A stretch of DNA of 64,000 nt from Pseudomonas sp. BGI-2 (GTDB taxonomy: Bacteria; Pseudomonadota; Gammaproteobacteria; Pseudomonadales; Pseudomonadaceae), in assembly GCF_004310295.1 (NCBI RefSeq), contig NZ_SISB01000003.1, forward strand, positions 182,573 to 246,572, in the 5' to 3' direction. Within the stretch, counting starts at the first letter, position 1. Each line of letters starts with the position of its first letter. A model generated the notes under the pieces. The model made no database searches. It had not been told where the DNA came from and was given only the letters and a program-made list of their open reading frames with translations. Below, one piece after another: positions 62,205-64,000 of the stretch. Both the position numbers and the translations under genes were made by a program.

Positions 62205-63425
62205 ATGGGCGCGCTTTCGCATCTGCGGGTACTGGATTTATCGCGAGTGCTGGCCGGGCCTTGGGCCGGGCAGATCCTTGCGGACCTTGGCGCCGAAGTG
62301 ATCAAGGTTGAGCGCCCGGGCAATGGCGACGATACGCGCGCCTGGGGGCCTCCCTTCCTGAAAGACGCCTATGGCGAGAACACCAGCGAGGCCGCCTATT
62401 ACTTGTCGGCCAATCGCAACAAGCAATCGGTGACCATCGACTTCACGCGTCCGGAGGGGCAAAAGCTGGTGCGTGACCTGGCGGCCAAGTCGGACATCCT
62501 GATCGAGAACTTCAAGGTCGGTGGCCTGGCAGCCTATGGGCTGGACTATGAGTCGCTTAAGGCCATCAATCCGAATCTGATTTATTGCTCCATTACCGGC
62601 TTTGGCCAGACCGGGCCTTACGCCAAGCGTGCGGGTTATGACTTCATGATCCAGGGCTTGGGTGGGCTGATGAGCCTGACAGGTCGACCTGAAGGCGATG
62701 AGGGCGCAGGGCCGGTGAAAGTCGGTGTGGCACTGACAGACATCCTGACCGGGCTTTATTCGACTGTGGCGATCCTTGCAGCGCTGGCTCATAGGGATCA
62801 TGACGGTGGCGGTCAGCATATCGACATGGCGTTACTGGATGTTCAGGTGGCGTGCCTGGCCAACCAGGCGATGAACTATCTGACTACGGGCAATGCGCCC
62901 AAGCGCCTGGGTAATGCTCATCCGAACATCGTGCCATATCAGGATTTTCCTACGGCGGATGGCGACTTCATCCTCACCGTGGGTAATGACGGGCAATTCC
63001 GCAAGTTTGCGGAGGTGGCTGGGCAGCCTCAGTGGGCGGATGACCCGCGTTTCGCGACTAACAAGCTGCGGGTGGCGAATCGTGCGGCGTTGATTCCGCT
63101 GATCCGTCAGGCGACGGTCTTCAAGACCACGGCTGAATGGGTGCTGCAGCTGGAGCAGGCGGGTGTGCCATGTGGACCTATCAATGACCTGGCTCAGATG
63201 TTTGCCGATCCTCAGGTCAAGGCGCGTGGGTTGGCTATCGAGCTGCCCCATGTACTGGCCGGGATGGTGCCGCAGGTAGCGAGCCCGATTCGCCTGTCGG
63301 AGACACCGGTGGAATATCGTAATGCGCCTCCTTTATTGGGTGAGCACACGCTGGAGGTTCTGCAGCGGGTGTTGGGTCTGGATGTTGATGCGGTCGCCGC
63401 TTTTAAAGTGGCGGGGGTACTCTGA
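62205..63425 (+). CDS. gcdG: Class III CoA-transferase, succinyl-CoA:glutarate CoA-transferase
   Basis: This 406-residue CaiB/BaiF family enzyme supplies glutaryl-CoA for GcdH. The catalytic Asp is in GGGQHIDMALLD. The family N-terminus LRVLDLSRVLAGPWAGQILADLG and the motif VKVERPGNGDDTR are present. The assignment to glutarate comes from coupling to gcdH and gcdR, as shown for P. putida. The enzyme family alone would not tell the substrate. Confidence 0.92.
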   Translation: MGALSHLRVLDLSRVLAGPWAGQILADLGAEVIKVERPGNGDDTRAWGPPFLKDAYGENTSEAAYYLSANRNKQSVTIDFTRPEGQKLVRDLAAKSDILIENFKVGGLAAYGLDYESLKAINPNLIYCSITGFGQTGPYAKRAGYDFMIQGLGGLMSLTGRPEGDEGAGPVKVGVALTDILTGLYSTVAILAALAHRDHDGGGQHIDMALLDVQVACLANQAMNYLTTGNAPKRLGNAHPNIVPYQDFPTADGDFILTVGNDGQFRKFAEVAGQPQWADDPRFATNKLRVANRAALIPLIRQATVFKTTAEWVLQLEQAGVPCGPINDLAQMFADPQVKARGLAIELPHVLAGMVPQVASPIRLSETPVEYRNAPPLLGEHTLEVLQRVLGLDVDAVAAFKVAGVL

Positions 63426-63431
63426 AGACTC

Positions 63432-63470
63432 CTTCTATATAGAGAGAGGTTTTGCTCTCCTATATAGAAG
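63432..63470 (+). terminator. Hairpin after gcdG
   Basis: CTTCTATATAG and GAGAG face CTCTC and CTATATAGAAG with one bulged base and a six-base loop. No T-run follows immediately (TTTTTT comes 13 bases later), so termination strength is uncertain. Confidence 0.6.
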
Positions 63471-63528
63471 GGAATCAGCCTGTTTTTTGGCTTTCTGCAA
63501 GTTATTGATAGAAAAGCTGAATTAGGTG

Positions 63529-63556
63529 TTGACGGCAGATTCTGGAAGTCTATAAT
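63529..63556 (+). promoter_or_regulatory. rrn promoter P1
   Basis: TTGACG and TATAAT are spaced by 16 bases and followed by a GC-rich discriminator (TCGCCCC), the usual rrn arrangement. Confidence 0.85.
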
Positions 63557-63731
63557 TCGCCCCACTTCCGGCGCAGTCGAAACGGAAAACTCCTTGGTAA
63601 ACAAAGAGTTACGCAGTTTTCGACAGCGAGTTGCTTCAGGTCATCGAAGCGCAGAAGGAGTTGATCAAGCAGGTGGGTTTGGCTTGATTGACGGTTCGAT
63701 CTTCTCGGTCGAAAGCGGAGAAAAAGAGGTG

Positions 63732-63759
63732 TTGACAGCAGCGAGTAACGCTGTAGAAT
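63732..63759 (+). promoter_or_regulatory. rrn promoter P2
   Basis: TTGACA and TAGAAT are spaced by 16 bases, followed by TCGCCTCCCGC. Confidence 0.87.
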
Positions 63760-63840
63760 TCGCCTCCCGCTAACGAGAGATCGGAAGCGCAAGTGGTTGA
63801 AGTTGCAAAGGAAACTTTGAAAACTTCTGAAAATAACCGC

Positions 63841-63868
63841 TTGACAGCAACAGAGGCTGCTGTAGAAT
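63841..63868 (+). promoter_or_regulatory. rrn promoter P3
   Basis: TTGACA and TAGAAT are spaced by 16 bases, followed by GTGCGCCTCGG. It is 109 bases downstream of P2 and shares its core sequence. Confidence 0.87.
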
Positions 63869-63903
63869 GTGCGCCTCGGTTGAGACGAAAGATCTTAACC
63901 AAC

Positions 63904-63915
63904 CGCTCTTTAACA
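63904..63915 (+). promoter_or_regulatory. boxA antitermination element of the rrn leader
   Basis: CGCTCTTTAACA differs at one position from the boxA consensus TGCTCTTTAACA, 36 bases after the P3 -10. NusB/NusE binding here protects rRNA transcription from Rho. Confidence 0.85.
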
Positions 63916-64000
63916 ACTGAATCAAGCAATTCGTGTGGGTGCTTGTGGAGTCAGACTGATAGTCAACAAGATTATCAGCATCACAAGTTACTCCGCGAGA

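Larger units (their letters stand above)
63426..64000 (+). other. rRNA operon promoter and leader region (16S gene starts beyond the window)
   Basis: After the gcdG stop the sequence holds a hairpin, three tandem strong promoters, a boxA antiterminator and the start of a leader (GATTATCAGCATCACAAGTT and following), which matches the Pseudomonas rrn leader immediately upstream of 16S. No structural RNA is present inside the window. Confidence 0.88.

Noticed and set aside
61010..63425. gcdH-gcdG as a novel acyl-CoA pathway
   Set aside because: Motifs and the divergent LysR gene match the known glutarate branch of lysine breakdown.
63870..64000. Partial 16S rRNA gene at the right edge
   Set aside because: The sequence is still leader. 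The conserved 16S 5' end (AGAGTTTGATC) is not reached.

Overview
The window is a stretch of Pseudomonas chromosome, most likely from the P. fluorescens/P. putida side of the genus. Three things point there. Nearly every gene product is recognisably Pseudomonas core (TrpI-TrpB-TrpA, ZnuA/Zur/ZnuCB, ThrB, PolA/EngB, the aa3 oxidase operon, GcdR-GcdH-GcdG). Gene order matches Pseudomonas blocks that I recall from P. aeruginosa and P. putida. Intergenic spaces carry the GC-rich REP palindromes typical of the fluorescens group. There is no sign of prophage, plasmid or integrative element. The only transposase-like gene is a REP-associated tyrosine transposase (RAYT) between two REPs.

Layout. 1-6049 (mostly minus): the N-terminus of a CSS-motif/EAL c-di-GMP phosphodiesterase, an outer-membrane AmpD-type amidase, a GGDEF diguanylate cyclase coupled to an EEP-family phosphohydrolase, DsbA, cytochrome c4 and a c5-like cytochrome. 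6241-9943: engB and polA converge on an sRNA that matches ErsA in position, promoter, length and terminator. 10018-15195: a DUF2782 protein, homoserine kinase, the zinc-uptake block znuA | zur-znuC-znuB and a lipoprotein. 15331-20245: the large-subunit catalase KatE and the methionine importer MetNIQ. 20396-29054 (minus): the cytochrome aa3/caa3 oxidase operon coxB-coxA-ctaG-coxC, followed by its assembly genes (SURF1, a SCO-like protein, heme A synthase, heme O synthase, SCO1/SenC). 29426-33823: a conserved hypothetical protein, a SulP transporter paired with a beta carbonic anhydrase, and a radical-SAM protein.

33824-41041: a small AT-rich islet with a single-EF-loop (dockerin-like) protein, a TpbA-type periplasmic tyrosine phosphatase, two M3 oligopeptidases separated by yheV, a gamma carbonic anhydrase and a HAD phosphatase. 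41048-47068: RAYT with flanking REPs, a lipoprotein aminopeptidase, paired lipoproteins, two DUF1161 proteins around osmC and a luciferase-like monooxygenase, dodecin and a DUF883 protein. 47065-50118: trpI and trpBA. 50240-54626: an RcnB-like protein, an unusual envelope operon (three DUF2388 proteins plus a HELTH-motif/DUF4105 protein) and two DUF1127 micro-proteins whose upstream regions share CTGTACC/GGTACAG boxes. 54946-63425: succinyl-CoA:acetate CoA-transferase, three-part transhydrogenase pntAa-pntAb-pntB, and the glutarate genes gcdR | gcdH-gcdG. 63426-64000: three tandem promoters, boxA and leader of an rRNA operon whose 16S gene begins just outside the window.

Themes. Envelope redox and respiration are heavily represented (DsbA, c4, c5, caa3 oxidase and two CX3C SCO-like proteins). 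Cyclic-di-GMP control appears in three places (CSS-EAL, GGDEF and TpbA). The least explained parts are the DUF2388/DUF4105 operon, the dockerin-like islet protein, the second SCO-like protein in the oxidase operon and the boxes around the DUF1127 genes.
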